A stretch of DNA of 64,000 nucleotides from Microbacterium horticulturae (GCF_029094505.1 NZ_CP119108.1:2604001-2668000), one strand, 5' to 3'. Shown: positions 44,584-54,158, counted from the first letter of the stretch. Numbers and translations are program-made. The notes: generated by a model not told the origin, from the letters alone.

Positions 44584-45636
44584 TCACGTCGCGCGCACGA
44601 CCTCCGAGAACGGATAGTCGAGCGTCTGCTCGAGCTGGTCGAACGTGCACGACCGCGCATCGCGATCGGGCCGCCACCGGCGGAAGCTCGGGATGTGCCG
44701 GAACCGGTCGCCCTCCATGTGGTCGTATGCAACCTCGACGACGAGCTCAGGGCGCAGCGGCACGAACGACAGGTCCTTGCCCGAGCTCCACCGGCTCACG
44801 GCGCCGGGCACTCGATCGCCCGCGCTGACCTCTCCTCCCCACGGGTGGTCGGCCACGTCGACATCGCGGTATGGCGCGAGCTCGTCGAGAAGTTCCCGTC
44901 GCCGCGCCATCGAGAACGACGACGTCACACCGACGTGCTGAAGGCGCCCGTCCTCGCGATAAAGACCGAGCAGCAGTGATCCGACGACGTCGCCGCTCTT
45001 GTGCCAGCGGAACCCGGCGACGACGCAGTCGGCAGTGCGCTCATGCTTGATCTTGAACATCGCGCGCTTGTTCGGCTGATAGACCCCGTCGAGCGGCTTG
45101 GCGACGACCCCGTCGAGCCCGGCGCCCTCGAATGTCGAGAACCAGCGCTGCGCCTCTTCGAGGTCGGCGGTTGCCGGCGTGACGAACACAGGGTCGGTGG
45201 CCGCGGCGAGCGCCTCCACCAGCCGCGCGCGCCGCTCCGCGAACGGAAGCCCGGTGAGGTCTTCGTCGCCGAGCGCCAGCAGGTCGAAGGCCACCAGCGC
45301 CGACGGCGTCTGCGCCGCCAGCATCCGCACCCTGCTGTCGGCGGGATGGATGCGCTGCTGCAACGCCTCGAAGTCGAGCCGATCGCCGGTCACGACGACG
45401 ATCTCGCCGTCGATCACGCACCGCGCCGGGCTGTTCGCCCGAATCGCCTCGACGAGCTCGGGAAAGTAGCGGGTCAGCGGCCGCTCGTTGCGGCTGCCGA
45501 GCACGACCTCGTCGCCGTCGCGGAACACGATGGTGCGGAACCCGTCCCATTTGGGCTCCACATGCCCCACGTCGGGAATCTGCGCGACCGCCTTCGCGAG
45601 CATCGGCGCCACGGGCGGCATGACGGGCAGGTCCAC
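44584..45636 (-). CDS. ligC: ATP-dependent DNA ligase, LigC/LigD type
   Basis: 350 residues. Nucleotidyltransferase domain with the adenylated Lys in EPKWDGFR (K29), motif III-like LVAFDLLAL, motif IV DGVVAKPLDG and motif V FKIKHERTAD. A C-terminal OB-fold follows (VGSLLLGLYREDGRL). It joins DNA ends in non-homologous end joining or base-excision repair. It starts 3 bases after the F420-type reductase, in one operon with PolDom. GAGGGAGAC site before GTG. Confidence 0.92.
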   Translation of the reverse strand: MDLPVMPPVAPMLAKAVAQIPDVGHVEPKWDGFRTIVFRDGDEVVLGSRNERPLTRYFPELVEAIRANSPARCVIDGEIVVVTGDRLDFEALQQRIHPADSRVRMLAAQTPSALVAFDLLALGDEDLTGLPFAERRARLVEALAAATDPVFVTPATADLEEAQRWFSTFEGAGLDGVVAKPLDGVYQPNKRAMFKIKHERTADCVVAGFRWHKSGDVVGSLLLGLYREDGRLQHVGVTSSFSMARRRELLDELAPYRDVDVADHPWGGEVSAGDRVPGAVSRWSSGKDLSFVPLRPELVVEVAYDHMEGDRFRHIPSFRRWRPDRDARSCTFDQLEQTLDYPFSEVVRAT

Positions 45637-45639
45637 GGA

Positions 45640-46107
45640 TCAGTCTCCCTCGCGCGGTGGCGTGAATTCGACGAGCGGTATCTTCGCGTCGCCGCCGGCC
45701 GCGGCATCCATCGCCCCTTTGAGCCGCTTCCATGCGGCGGGATGCTGCGCCGCATAGCCTCCAAGCGCGGCCGCCGAATCCTCCGGCGAGAGCAGGTGCA
45801 CGTGCGCGCGGACGCGGCGGGCGCGCCCCGTGCTCAGATAGGCCACGCCGTTCGCCTTCAGGTTGCGGTACCACTGGGCTTTCGTGCCGAATCCGGATGC
45901 CACGACAATGCGGTTGCGGCCGCGATCGACGACCTCCACCACGACGTAGCGCGGCTCGTTCGAGACCCGTCCGAGATGCTCGATCATGACCAGTCGCCTG
46001 CCGAAGATCCAGCCGAGGCCTGCTCGGTAGAGCCCGATCGGCGCCCGCACCAGCCACTGCGTGCGCAGCAGGTCGCGGATCACCCGGTCGATGCGCTTCT
46101 CACCCAT
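45640..46107 (-). CDS. F420-type nitroreductase-family protein within NHEJ operon
   Basis: 155 residues: RLVMIEHLGRVSNEPRYVVVEVV, then IVVASGFGTKAQWYRNLKAN and a C-terminal AAWKRLKGAMDAA. This is the deazaflavin-dependent (DUF385) split-barrel family. AAGGAGGAC site; ATG 46107 lies 8 bases inside the PolDom gene. The second member of this family in the window (the other at 34774). Its role beside two DNA-repair enzymes is unknown. Confidence 0.88.
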   Translation of the reverse strand: MGEKRIDRVIRDLLRTQWLVRAPIGLYRAGLGWIFGRRLVMIEHLGRVSNEPRYVVVEVVDRGRNRIVVASGFGTKAQWYRNLKANGVAYLSTGRARRVRAHVHLLSPEDSAAALGGYAAQHPAAWKRLKGAMDAAAGGDAKIPLVEFTPPREGD

Positions 46108-47128
46108 CGTCCTCCTTCTTCGCCCGACTCGGCTGCACCCGCGGGGGCTCGCCGGGCATCTTCGGAAACTCGGGCGGGAACGGCAACTCCCCCAGCCCGT
46201 CGTCGAGGTCGCGCTGCCACCACTCGAGCAGCGTGTCGATGCGGCCGGGCTTGGCCGCGATCGCCTCCCACGGGTCGCCGACCTCGGCCAGTCGCCGCGG
46301 GATCGTCCGCACCGTGAACGCGGCGGGATCTGCCGACGCGAGCTCATCCCAGGCGAGCGGCGTCGACACCGTTGCCGTCGGCAGCGCGCGAGGACTGTAC
46401 GCCCCGGCCATCGTGCGATCGCGGTTGGCCTGGTTGTAGTCGATGAAGATGCGCTTGCCGCGCTCCTCTTTCCACCAGTCCATCGTCACCTTGTCGGGCA
46501 TGCGGCGCGCGAGCTCCCGGCCCGCGGCGATCACCGCATGCCGTACGTCGAGGAACTCGTGCGCAGGCTCGATCGGGCAGAACACGTGCAGCCCGCGGTT
46601 GCCGCTCGTCTTGATCCACGTTTCAAGCCCGGCCTCGGCAAGCACGTCACGCAGTGCGGGGGCGACGGCCGCGGCATCCCCGAAGTCCGTCCCCGGTTGC
46701 GGATCGAGATCGATACGCAGCTCGACCGGGTTGTCGGTGTCGGACGCGAGCGACGCCCACGGATGGAACACGACGGTGTTCATCTGCGCAGCCCACACCG
46801 CGGCTGCGATCTCGGTGAGGACGAGCTGTGGATGCCGTCGGCCGCTGTTGTACGTGACGGTCACCGACTCGACGAACTCGGGCGCCCCCTTGGGCGGGTT
46901 CTTCGAGAAGAAGGCCTCGCCGTCGATGCCGTCCGGAAAGCGCTGCAGCGACACGGGGCGGTCGCCGTTCGCACGCAGGAAAGGGTCGGCGACGGCGATG
47001 AAGTACTCCGCGAGTTCGCGCTTGGTGATTCCCACTTCGGGCCAGACGACACGATCCGGACTCGACAGACCGACCTCACGGTCGCCGTGAGGCCCGGGGA
47101 CGGTCAGCGTGATCCGCGGCGAAGCCAT
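46100..47128 (-). CDS. LigD-type polymerase/primase domain protein (PolDom)
   Basis: 342 residues. Metal-binding D140-L-D142 in RIDLDPQPG, KTSGNRGLHVFCPI near residue 173 and FIDYNQANRDRTMAGAYSPR near 240, the full set of the archaeo-eukaryotic primase-like LigD polymerase. Fills gaps and adds nucleotides at broken ends. No ligase or nuclease domain is fused; the ligase is two genes downstream, as in mycobacterial PolD-LigC pairs. TAGCGT lies 6 bases before ATG 47128. Confidence 0.93.
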   Translation of the reverse strand: MASPRITLTVPGPHGDREVGLSSPDRVVWPEVGITKRELAEYFIAVADPFLRANGDRPVSLQRFPDGIDGEAFFSKNPPKGAPEFVESVTVTYNSGRRHPQLVLTEIAAAVWAAQMNTVVFHPWASLASDTDNPVELRIDLDPQPGTDFGDAAAVAPALRDVLAEAGLETWIKTSGNRGLHVFCPIEPAHEFLDVRHAVIAAGRELARRMPDKVTMDWWKEERGKRIFIDYNQANRDRTMAGAYSPRALPTATVSTPLAWDELASADPAAFTVRTIPRRLAEVGDPWEAIAAKPGRIDTLLEWWQRDLDDGLGELPFPPEFPKMPGEPPRVQPSRAKKEDDG

Positions 47129-47134
47129 GCCCCC

Positions 47135-47140
47135 ACGCTA
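47135..47140 (-). promoter_or_regulatory. -10 box TAGCGT, leaderless PolDom operon
   Basis: TAGCGT ends 6 bases before ATG 47128. Confidence 0.6.
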
Positions 47141-47168
47141 ACGGTGACCTCCGACGTCCGACAGGGGG

Positions 47169-48539
47169 TCAGCGCACCCGCCATGGAAGGCGCCGGTCGA
47201 ACACGACAAGCAGCAGCACGGCGACCCCGAGGCCGATCATCACGACGGCGGCCAGGTGGAGGCCGGCGTCCGTCGCGCGTCCCGGAAAGGCGAGCGCGAT
47301 CAGCGCCGACGCGAAGATCGCGCCGAGGTAGCTCGAGGTGCGCAGAAGCCCGGACGCAACCCCGATGTCGTCAGCGGTCGTCTGCCCGTAGAGCGCTGCC
47401 TGATTAGCGGTCGAGTTCATGCCCATCACGACGCCGAACACGAGGCTCAGCGCCACCAGCAGAACGACGCTCGTGTGCGCATCGACGAGGGTGACGGCCG
47501 CAGCACCCACGACGATAGCGATCGCGCTGAGCAGAAGCGGGCCCCGCACGAGCGCTCGGGGCGCGATCACGGCAGCCCCCACGGCTGCCACGGCGCTCAT
47601 CGGCAGCATCACGAGCCCGCTCACGCTTGGCCCGAGACCACGTCCCTCTTCCAGCCACTGCACGTAGCCGTACAGCACCGTGTATGCGGCCATCAGCGTC
47701 AGCGCCTGGCGCAGATACGTGCGCACGAGCGGTCCGTTGCGAGCCAGCATCCGGACATCGATGAAGGGATGCCGCGCCCGCAGCTCCCACGCGATGAGAC
47801 CTCCGAGCGCGAGGGCGCACACGGCTGCGAACCACCAATTCGGGTGGCGTACATCTGACAACAGAGCGATCAGCGCGTTCACGGTGGCGGCGAACAGCGC
47901 CATGCCCACTGGGTCGAGTGCGCGTGCCAGCGTGCGCACAGAGCTGCGCGTTCTCGGTCCGTCGGCCGGCACCCACAGCAGCGTCATCATGATGCCGAGA
48001 AGGCCCAGCGGGATGTTGACGGCGAAGACAGCCGGCCATCCCCACACACCGACCAGCACGCCGCCGAGCGGCAATCCGAGCGCCGCCGTCACCTGCCCGG
48101 CGATCGAGATGCCGCCGAGGACACCGCCGGGGATGCCGGTACCAGCGCTCTCGGCGCGGGCACGGATCATCGCCATGGCCGACGGGTAGCCCGCCGCCGT
48201 GCCGATGCCGATCAGGGCGCGCGAGGCGATCAGCCAGGAGAAGCTCGGCGCGAAGACTCCGACGATGCCGGCCACAGTGACGATGCTCAGGCCCGCCAGG
48301 AACACGCGCCGCGCGCCGAACTGCGTCGCGAGACGCCCCATCGCCGGCTGGGCCACGGCACTCGCGACGTAAACGGCCGCGACGAGCGTGGCCGTCTGGC
48401 CGGCGCCGACGCCGAAGCTGGTGCCGATCGCGACGAGCGAGGTCGCGATGATCGACGAATTGATCGGGTTGAGGGATGTGCCCCACAGCAGCGGGGCGAC
48501 GAAGCGCGCCCGGAACGGCGCGGCGTCGGCGCGCGTCAC
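47169..48539 (-). CDS. MFS transporter, drug-resistance type
   Basis: 456 residues with about 12-14 helices. Motif A region AQPAMGRLATQFGARRVFLAG near residue 65 and motif C-like GGISIAGQVTAALGLPLGGVLVG near 145, typical of proton-coupled drug exporters. It begins 16 bases after the SseB stop, so the two are probably co-transcribed. Substrate unknown. Confidence 0.9.
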   Translation of the reverse strand: MTRADAAPFRARFVAPLLWGTSLNPINSSIIATSLVAIGTSFGVGAGQTATLVAAVYVASAVAQPAMGRLATQFGARRVFLAGLSIVTVAGIVGVFAPSFSWLIASRALIGIGTAAGYPSAMAMIRARAESAGTGIPGGVLGGISIAGQVTAALGLPLGGVLVGVWGWPAVFAVNIPLGLLGIMMTLLWVPADGPRTRSSVRTLARALDPVGMALFAATVNALIALLSDVRHPNWWFAAVCALALGGLIAWELRARHPFIDVRMLARNGPLVRTYLRQALTLMAAYTVLYGYVQWLEEGRGLGPSVSGLVMLPMSAVAAVGAAVIAPRALVRGPLLLSAIAIVVGAAAVTLVDAHTSVVLLVALSLVFGVVMGMNSTANQAALYGQTTADDIGVASGLLRTSSYLGAIFASALIALAFPGRATDAGLHLAAVVMIGLGVAVLLLVVFDRRLPWRVR

Positions 48540-48555
48540 CGCACCCTCGCCGGTC

Positions 48556-49692
48556 TCAGTCGTCGGATCCCTGCTCGTCGGGCTCCTCTGCCTGCTCTTC
48601 GTCGATCTGCTGATCGGCCTCGGGCTCGGGTAGAGCGATCACTGCCGAAAGCTCGTCGCGCCCGAGGCGCAGCCACGGGCCGACAGGGTCGACGACGACG
48701 CCGTCGATCCCCTCGTCACCGCGCAGTGCCTGCCCGAGCTGCGCGGGGGTGAACGGCATCGGCCGGTCGTTGCGGCCCAGGGCCACCACCTCCAGCGGAT
48801 GCGAGAAGACGGGAAGGATGCGCTCCCCCGCGTCGGTGCGCGATTCAGCCACGCCCCAGTCGTCGTCATCCGAGGCACGGTTCACGGCGATCCACAGCGG
48901 CGCGGTCGTCAACGCCTCAGCTACCTGCGCCGACGTCTCTTCGCTACGCGGTCCGCTGACGAGCTTCTTGAGGGCGCACTGCGGGTCCCACTCCGACACC
49001 ATGCGCTCGATGAGCGCACGGGGCAGCACGACGGCGGCGGGGGCCGAGGCGTGATCGACCATCACGCCCGCGAACTCCCCCTGCAGCACGTACTGCAGCA
49101 CGGCCGGTCCGGGCTGGCCCAGCGCGGAGGTCTCGGTGTCGCCGTCGGCCTGGACGGCCGCGGCCAGCGCCGCGCCCGAGCTGTACAGCATGACGAACTG
49201 ACCCTCTTCACGGGTCGCTATCGCCAGCGGCAGCGCCTCGCCGGTGCTCATGAGTTCTTGTGCATTGCCCTTGACCCGCAGGTACACGTTGCCCTGCAGC
49301 AGCTGGCGGGCCACGCCCAGGATGTCGTGGGGCTCGGGGTTCTCCGTCAGGGCGGCGAGGGTTCCGCGCAGTACGACGTTATCGGGCAGACCCGGGATCG
49401 TCTCCTCGGGTGCCGGGGGTTCACCGGTCGGCGCGGGAGCAGCGGGCTGCGCAGGGCTGCCCGCGCCGAATCCGCCATACGACGTCGTCGAGATGCCGAC
49501 CTGCGGAACGTCGGGCGCCGGCAGCGTCTCACTCGCGGCGTCGGGCTCAGCGGTGGGTGCGGCGTCCGTCCCGGTTTCGGCGGCTACGTCATCCGTCGCT
49601 TCCGCTTCCGGAGAATCGGGGGTCGTCTCTTCGGCGAGCTTGTCACCGTTGTCGGAACCGGTCGCCTTCGAGCCGCGGGAGAAGAGTGCCAT
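48556..49692 (-). CDS. SseB-family protein
   Basis: 378 residues. Residues 1-105 are acidic and rich in Pro, Ala and Thr (disordered). From about 107 the SseB N-terminal domain (VLRGTLAALTENPEPHDILGVARQLLQGNVYLRV) and a second SseB-like half from about 225. SseB domains occur in many actinobacteria without a settled function. TAGGCT lies 6 bases before the ATG at 49692. Confidence 0.83.
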   Translation of the reverse strand: MALFSRGSKATGSDNGDKLAEETTPDSPEAEATDDVAAETGTDAAPTAEPDAASETLPAPDVPQVGISTTSYGGFGAGSPAQPAAPAPTGEPPAPEETIPGLPDNVVLRGTLAALTENPEPHDILGVARQLLQGNVYLRVKGNAQELMSTGEALPLAIATREEGQFVMLYSSGAALAAAVQADGDTETSALGQPGPAVLQYVLQGEFAGVMVDHASAPAAVVLPRALIERMVSEWDPQCALKKLVSGPRSEETSAQVAEALTTAPLWIAVNRASDDDDWGVAESRTDAGERILPVFSHPLEVVALGRNDRPMPFTPAQLGQALRGDEGIDGVVVDPVGPWLRLGRDELSAVIALPEPEADQQIDEEQAEEPDEQGSDD

Positions 49693-49698
49693 TACGCC

Positions 49699-49704
49699 AG
49701 CCTA
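49699..49704 (-). promoter_or_regulatory. -10 box TAGGCT, leaderless SseB gene
   Basis: TAGGCT ends 6 bases before ATG 49692. Confidence 0.65.
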
Positions 49705-49733
49705 ACCCGGCGTGAGACCCTCACCGTTCGCGA

Positions 49734-51134
49734 TCAGACCTTCGCCTTGCGATACCCGGCGCTGCGCGCGGCCGCCTGGGTACGGAAGCACTCCTCCGGC
49801 TTGGTGGCCTTGTAGAAGCGCTGGCCGGGCATGTGGTAGATCATCGAGCTCGCATTGCCCTTGATCGGCGCCCACGCGGGGCAGTTCCACGCCGAGGACG
49901 GGGTCGTGCGCGACGGGTAGCCGACCCTGCTGCTCTTCTTCGACGTCTTCGAGACCGTCGTGTATCCCGCCTTCTTGCCGGTCACCTTGACGGAGATCTG
50001 CTTGCCGACCATCTTCGTAGTGAGCTTCATGCTCTTCTTGTTCGCCTTGGCGATCGCCTTGCCGTTCGCATACCACCGGTACGTGAACGTCGTGCCCTTC
50101 GTCCAGGCGCCGGGCGTGACGGTGAGCGTGCGGGTCACCGTGCTGGCCCCCGAGATCTTCGGCGTCGCGGTCTTGGGCACTGTGCGCGTCACCTTGGAGG
50201 TCTTCGCGACGGTCGCGTAGCCCGACTTCTTGCCGGTCACTTTCACGCTGATTGCGCTGCCGACACGCGCCGATGACACCGTGTAGGTGGACTTCGTCGC
50301 CTTCGAGATGGCCTTGCCGTTCGCGTACCACTGGTAGGAGAAGGACGTACCCGTGGTCCAGGTGCCCTTCTTCGCGCTCAGTTTCACACCCACGTGCGCC
50401 GAGCCGGTCACCGACGGCGTGCTGACCTTCGGCGCCTTCGCCGTCGCCTTCGACGTGAGCGACACAGTCGTGTAACCGGCCTTCTTGCCTGTCACCTTCA
50501 CCTTGAACGTGCTGCCCAGTTGCGCGGCGGTCACCTTGTGGGTGCGCGAGGTCGCCTTCGAGACGGCCTTGCCGTTCGCGTACCACTGGTAGGTGAAGCT
50601 CGTGCCACCGGTCCACGTGCCTGGTGTGGCGGTGAGGGTGGAGCCGACCGCGACCGTTCCGGTGATCGTCGGCGTCGCCTTCGTCAACGTTCCCGCGGCG
50701 ACCGCTGCGGTGGACGCCGACGTCGCCGTCGTGTCCGCGTGCCCGTCGAGGCTGCCGGTGACACGGACCGAGAGCTTCGCGCCTCGCTGGGCTGCGGCCG
50801 GGATGAACGCGCGAGCGGTCGCACCACCGACGGCGACGCCGTTGGCGAGCCACTGGTACGACAGCACGACCTCGGGCTGCCAGTCGCCGGCGTGTGCGGT
50901 GAGGGTCGATCCGACCTTCACGGTTCCGGTGATGGTCGGCGCCGTCGCCGGAGTCTCCACCGCAGGCAGCGCACCGCCCTCAGAGGCCGCCGAGCCGCGG
51001 GTCAGCGCGCTGTCATCAGCGAACGACGCAGCAGCCGGGGCGGCAAGCGTCAACATCGATGCGATGAGCACTCCCGTCAGCATCGCGCCGAGGGCTCGCC
51101 CTCGTGGTGTTCGCCGTCGTGCGAAGGTGCTCAT
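49734..51134 (-). CDS. Secreted protein with four Ig-like repeats and C-terminal sunset domain
   Basis: 466 residues from ATG 51134 (GGAAAAGAG upstream). Signal peptide to about residue 40 (MLTGVLIASMLTLAAPAAA). Four repeats of about 85 residues follow, each with GTVxVGSTLTAxxGxW, FTYQWYANGKAxSKAT and VKVTGKKxGYTTVS, which are wall-associated Ig-like modules. The last 55 residues carry CPAWAPIKGN, MIYHMPGQRFYKATKPEECF and AGYRKAKV, the sunset domain. Likely secreted and wall-bound; no catalytic site seen. Confidence 0.87.
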   Translation of the reverse strand: MSTFARRRTPRGRALGAMLTGVLIASMLTLAAPAAASFADDSALTRGSAASEGGALPAVETPATAPTITGTVKVGSTLTAHAGDWQPEVVLSYQWLANGVAVGGATARAFIPAAAQRGAKLSVRVTGSLDGHADTTATSASTAAVAAGTLTKATPTITGTVAVGSTLTATPGTWTGGTSFTYQWYANGKAVSKATSRTHKVTAAQLGSTFKVKVTGKKAGYTTVSLTSKATAKAPKVSTPSVTGSAHVGVKLSAKKGTWTTGTSFSYQWYANGKAISKATKSTYTVSSARVGSAISVKVTGKKSGYATVAKTSKVTRTVPKTATPKISGASTVTRTLTVTPGAWTKGTTFTYRWYANGKAIAKANKKSMKLTTKMVGKQISVKVTGKKAGYTTVSKTSKKSSRVGYPSRTTPSSAWNCPAWAPIKGNASSMIYHMPGQRFYKATKPEECFRTQAAARSAGYRKAKV

Positions 51135-51242
51135 CTCTTTTCCGTTCCCCGATTCCACCGGCATCCCGTACCGGCGTCCGGTTCAATTTTCTCAAACCGT
51201 GACCTGGGGAAATGCCCAGAACGGGACGGAGTGGGGGCGGCG

Positions 51243-53660
51243 TCAGATTTTCTCGATGGGTGCGATCTTCACGAGCAGTTTCTTGGCGCCGGCGGTGTCG
51301 AACCGCACGTGCGCGACGCGCTTGGGACCCTCGCCCGTGATGGCATCGACGATGCCCTCGCCAAAGTCCTCATGACGGATGCGGTCGCCACTGGTCAGTT
51401 CCATGTCGCCGTTGTCACGCACCCTCGCCGGGATGCGATTGGGGAACTTCTCCATCGCGGTCGACTTGGGCTTGAGCGCAGGTTCGTCACGGCGCCCCCA
51501 GCTCGAACCGGGCCGGCGTGCGTTAAGTGCACGCGACTGCGTGCCACCGCGCGAATTCACGTCGCCGGGCGATTGCCGCCAGTCGACGAGCTCGAGCGGA
51601 ATCTCCTGCAAGAAGCGGCTGGGCATCGCGACCGAGACCTCACCGAACTGTGCGCGGGTCATCGCGAGTGTCAGGTAGAGGCGTTGGCGCGCACGCGTCA
51701 CGCCCACGTAGAAGAGCCGTCGCTCCTCGCTGGGACCGCCCGGCTCGTTCGCCGAGATGCGGTGCGGCAGGAGGTCCTCCTCGACACCGGTGAGGAACAC
51801 CGTGTCGTATTCGAGCCCCTTCGCGGTGTGCAGCGTCATGAGCGACACCGTGCCCGAGGCGTCTTCGAGGCCGTCGGCGTCGGAGACCAGCGCGACCTCG
51901 GTGAGGAAGTCGAGGATCGTGCCCTCGGGGTTGTTGCGGGCGAACTCGCGCGCGACGGCGACGAGCTCGTCGAGGTTCTCGAGCCGCGCCTCGTCTTGCG
52001 GGTCGCGACTGGCGCGCAGCGCGTCACGGTACCCGCTCTTGTCGAGGAGCACGCCGAGCCCCTCGGCCACGGATGTGGGCGAGGGGATCTCGCCCGACGA
52101 GGGCAGCATGATCTCGGATGCCTCGGCCAAGACGGCATCCAGTCGCGCCACCGCGGTCTGCAGCTTGGGCCCGAGCCCCAGCGCCGACGCGTTGCCCAGG
52201 GCGTCGCGGAACGTGATGCCCTCTTCGGCCGCGTACCGCGCGATGGTCTCGACCGTGACGTCGCCGATGCCGCGTTTGGGCTTGTTGACGATGCGACGCA
52301 GCGCCATCTCGTCAGCCGGGTTGGCGACCGCGGTCAGATAGGCCAGCGCGTCTTTGATCTCGGCGCGCTCGTAGAACCGTGTGCCGCCCATGATCTTGTA
52401 CGGGATGGCCGCGCGGATGAAGATCTCCTCGAGCGCACGCGACTGCGAGTTCGTACGGTAGAACACCGAGATCTGTCCGTAGGGCATGCCGCCGCGGTGC
52501 AGCACCTCGATCTCATCGGCGACGAACTGGGCCTCGTCGTGCTGCGAGTACCCGGTGTAGCCGACGATCTTCTCGCCCTCGCCGACGTCGGTCCACAGCT
52601 TCTTGTCTTTGCGGTCGAAATTGTGGCTGATCACCGCGTTCGCGGCCGAGAGGATGTTCTGCGTCGAGCGGTAGTTCTGCTCGAGCAGCACGACCTTCGC
52701 GCCCGGGTAGTCACGCTCGAACTCCGTGATGTTGCGGATGTCGGCGCCGCGGAACGCATAGATCGACTGGTCGGAGTCACCGACGACGGTCAGCGACGCC
52801 GGCTCGACCTCGGGGGCGTGCTCGGGCTCGAAGATCATCATGCCGCCCGCGGCATACGGCTCTGCGGCCTTGCCCACGACGGGCCTGGTCAGTTCGTGGA
52901 TGAGGGCGTACTGGGCGTGGTTCGTGTCTTGATACTCGTCCACCAGGATGTGCCGGAACCGCCGCCGGTACACGTCCGCGATGTGCGGGAACGCCCGGAA
53001 CAGGTACACCGTCTGCCCGATGAGGTCGTCGAAGTCGAAGGCGTTCGCCTTCTGCAGGGCGCGCTGATAATCGCCGAACACCTCGACGAACTTTCGCTCG
53101 GCAGGGTCTGACATGTTCGCGCCGCGTGCGTAGGCGTCGGCATCCACCAGCTCGTTCTTCGATTTCGAGATACGACCCTGCACCGCGGCCGGAGTCAGGC
53201 CGAACGCGTCGGCCTCGTGCTCTTTCACGAGGCGCTTGATGAGCGCGCGCGAATCGCCCGAGTCGTAGATCGTGAACGACTTCGTGAACCCGAACTGCTC
53301 GGCCTCGCGCCGCAGGATGCGCACGCACGCCGAGTGGAACGTCGAGATCCACATGCCCTGAGCATGCTGGCCGACCAGCTGCTCGACGCGTTCGCGCATC
53401 TCGCCGGCGGCCTTGTTGGTGAACGTGATCGCGAGGATCTGGCTCGGCCAGGCCTCTTTGTTGCGCAGCAGCGAGGCGATGCGGTGGGTGAGCACCCGCG
53501 TCTTGCCCGAGCCGGCGCCGGCCACGATGAGCAGGGCGCGCCCGCGGTAGACCACGGCCTCACGCTGCTGGGGGTTCAGACCCTGCAGGAGGTCTTCGTC
53601 GGGGCGGCCGGCGGCGGGGGAATCCCCGCCGAAAACGATGGGCGTGGAGGCGTCGGTCAT
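51243..53660 (-). CDS. pcrA: UvrD/PcrA-type 3'-5' DNA helicase
   Basis: 805 residues. Walker A GAGSGKTRVLTHRIA near residue 48, LAITFTNKAAGEMR, Walker B LVDEYQDTN, VVGDSDQSIYAFRGAD, and VSLMTLHTAKGLEYDTVFL in the second half: the complete superfamily 1 helicase set. The last 50 residues form the PcrA C-terminal domain (RIRHEDFGEGIV) that contacts RNA polymerase. Unwinds DNA in nucleotide-excision repair and at replication-transcription conflicts. TAGACT lies 9 bases before the ATG. Confidence 0.96.
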   Translation of the reverse strand: MTDASTPIVFGGDSPAAGRPDEDLLQGLNPQQREAVVYRGRALLIVAGAGSGKTRVLTHRIASLLRNKEAWPSQILAITFTNKAAGEMRERVEQLVGQHAQGMWISTFHSACVRILRREAEQFGFTKSFTIYDSGDSRALIKRLVKEHEADAFGLTPAAVQGRISKSKNELVDADAYARGANMSDPAERKFVEVFGDYQRALQKANAFDFDDLIGQTVYLFRAFPHIADVYRRRFRHILVDEYQDTNHAQYALIHELTRPVVGKAAEPYAAGGMMIFEPEHAPEVEPASLTVVGDSDQSIYAFRGADIRNITEFERDYPGAKVVLLEQNYRSTQNILSAANAVISHNFDRKDKKLWTDVGEGEKIVGYTGYSQHDEAQFVADEIEVLHRGGMPYGQISVFYRTNSQSRALEEIFIRAAIPYKIMGGTRFYERAEIKDALAYLTAVANPADEMALRRIVNKPKRGIGDVTVETIARYAAEEGITFRDALGNASALGLGPKLQTAVARLDAVLAEASEIMLPSSGEIPSPTSVAEGLGVLLDKSGYRDALRASRDPQDEARLENLDELVAVAREFARNNPEGTILDFLTEVALVSDADGLEDASGTVSLMTLHTAKGLEYDTVFLTGVEEDLLPHRISANEPGGPSEERRLFYVGVTRARQRLYLTLAMTRAQFGEVSVAMPSRFLQEIPLELVDWRQSPGDVNSRGGTQSRALNARRPGSSWGRRDEPALKPKSTAMEKFPNRIPARVRDNGDMELTSGDRIRHEDFGEGIVDAITGEGPKRVAHVRFDTAGAKKLLVKIAPIEKI

Positions 53661-53714
53661 GTCCCCTCGAGTCTAGGCGCGGCCGCCGACAGCGTCCGTG
53701 TCGGCGGTCCGCAC

Positions 53715-53720
53715 TACTGT
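53715..53720 (+). promoter_or_regulatory. -10 box TACTGT, leaderless VOC gene
   Basis: TACTGT ends 6 bases before ATG 53727. Confidence 0.6.
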
Positions 53721-53726
53721 GCGGGA

Positions 53727-54158
53727 ATGGACGCACGCATCACCTTCATCACCCTTCCGGTGGCCGACATCGCGGCGTCGCGCCGCTTCTACGTCGACGG
53801 TCTCGGGTGGCCGCCCGCCTTCGAGGCCGAGGGCGGGGTCATCTTCTTCCGCGTCGGCCCCGCGGTCATGCTGTCGCTGTGGAACCGCGCCGAGTTCGAA
53901 CAGGAGGTGGGTCCGCTGTCGGCGGGTGACGGCATCCCGCCCCTGACCCTTTCGCACAACATGCCCGATGTCGCGGGGGTGGATGAGGTGATGAGGGATG
54001 CCGCGGCCGCCGGCGCGCAGATCGTGGCGCCCGCGCGGCACCGCGAGTGGGGCGGCTATTCCGGGTACTTCGCCGATCCCGACGGCTTCCGGTGGGAAGT
54101 CGCCTACAACCCACAGCCGTTGGGCGTCGAGCTCATGCGGGCGGCCGGGTTGGAGTGA
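53727..54158 (+). CDS. VOC-superfamily (glyoxalase-like) protein
   Basis: 143 residues with two beta-alpha-beta-beta-beta units: ITLPVADIAASRRFYVDGLGW and GGYSGYFADPDGFRWEVAYNP. Second VOC protein in the window, of a different branch from that at 34375. Enzyme or binding role unknown. The longer frame upstream is antisense to pcrA. ATG 53727 agrees with the leaderless box. Confidence 0.88.
   Translation: MDARITFITLPVADIAASRRFYVDGLGWPPAFEAEGGVIFFRVGPAVMLSLWNRAEFEQEVGPLSAGDGIPPLTLSHNMPDVAGVDEVMRDAAAAGAQIVAPARHREWGGYSGYFADPDGFRWEVAYNPQPLGVELMRAAGLE

Noticed and set aside
50394..53111. 905-residue plus-strand ORF opposite the helicase and Ig-repeat genes
   Set aside because: Antisense reading of pcrA and the repeat protein; Arg/Val/Asp-rich with no recognisable fold.
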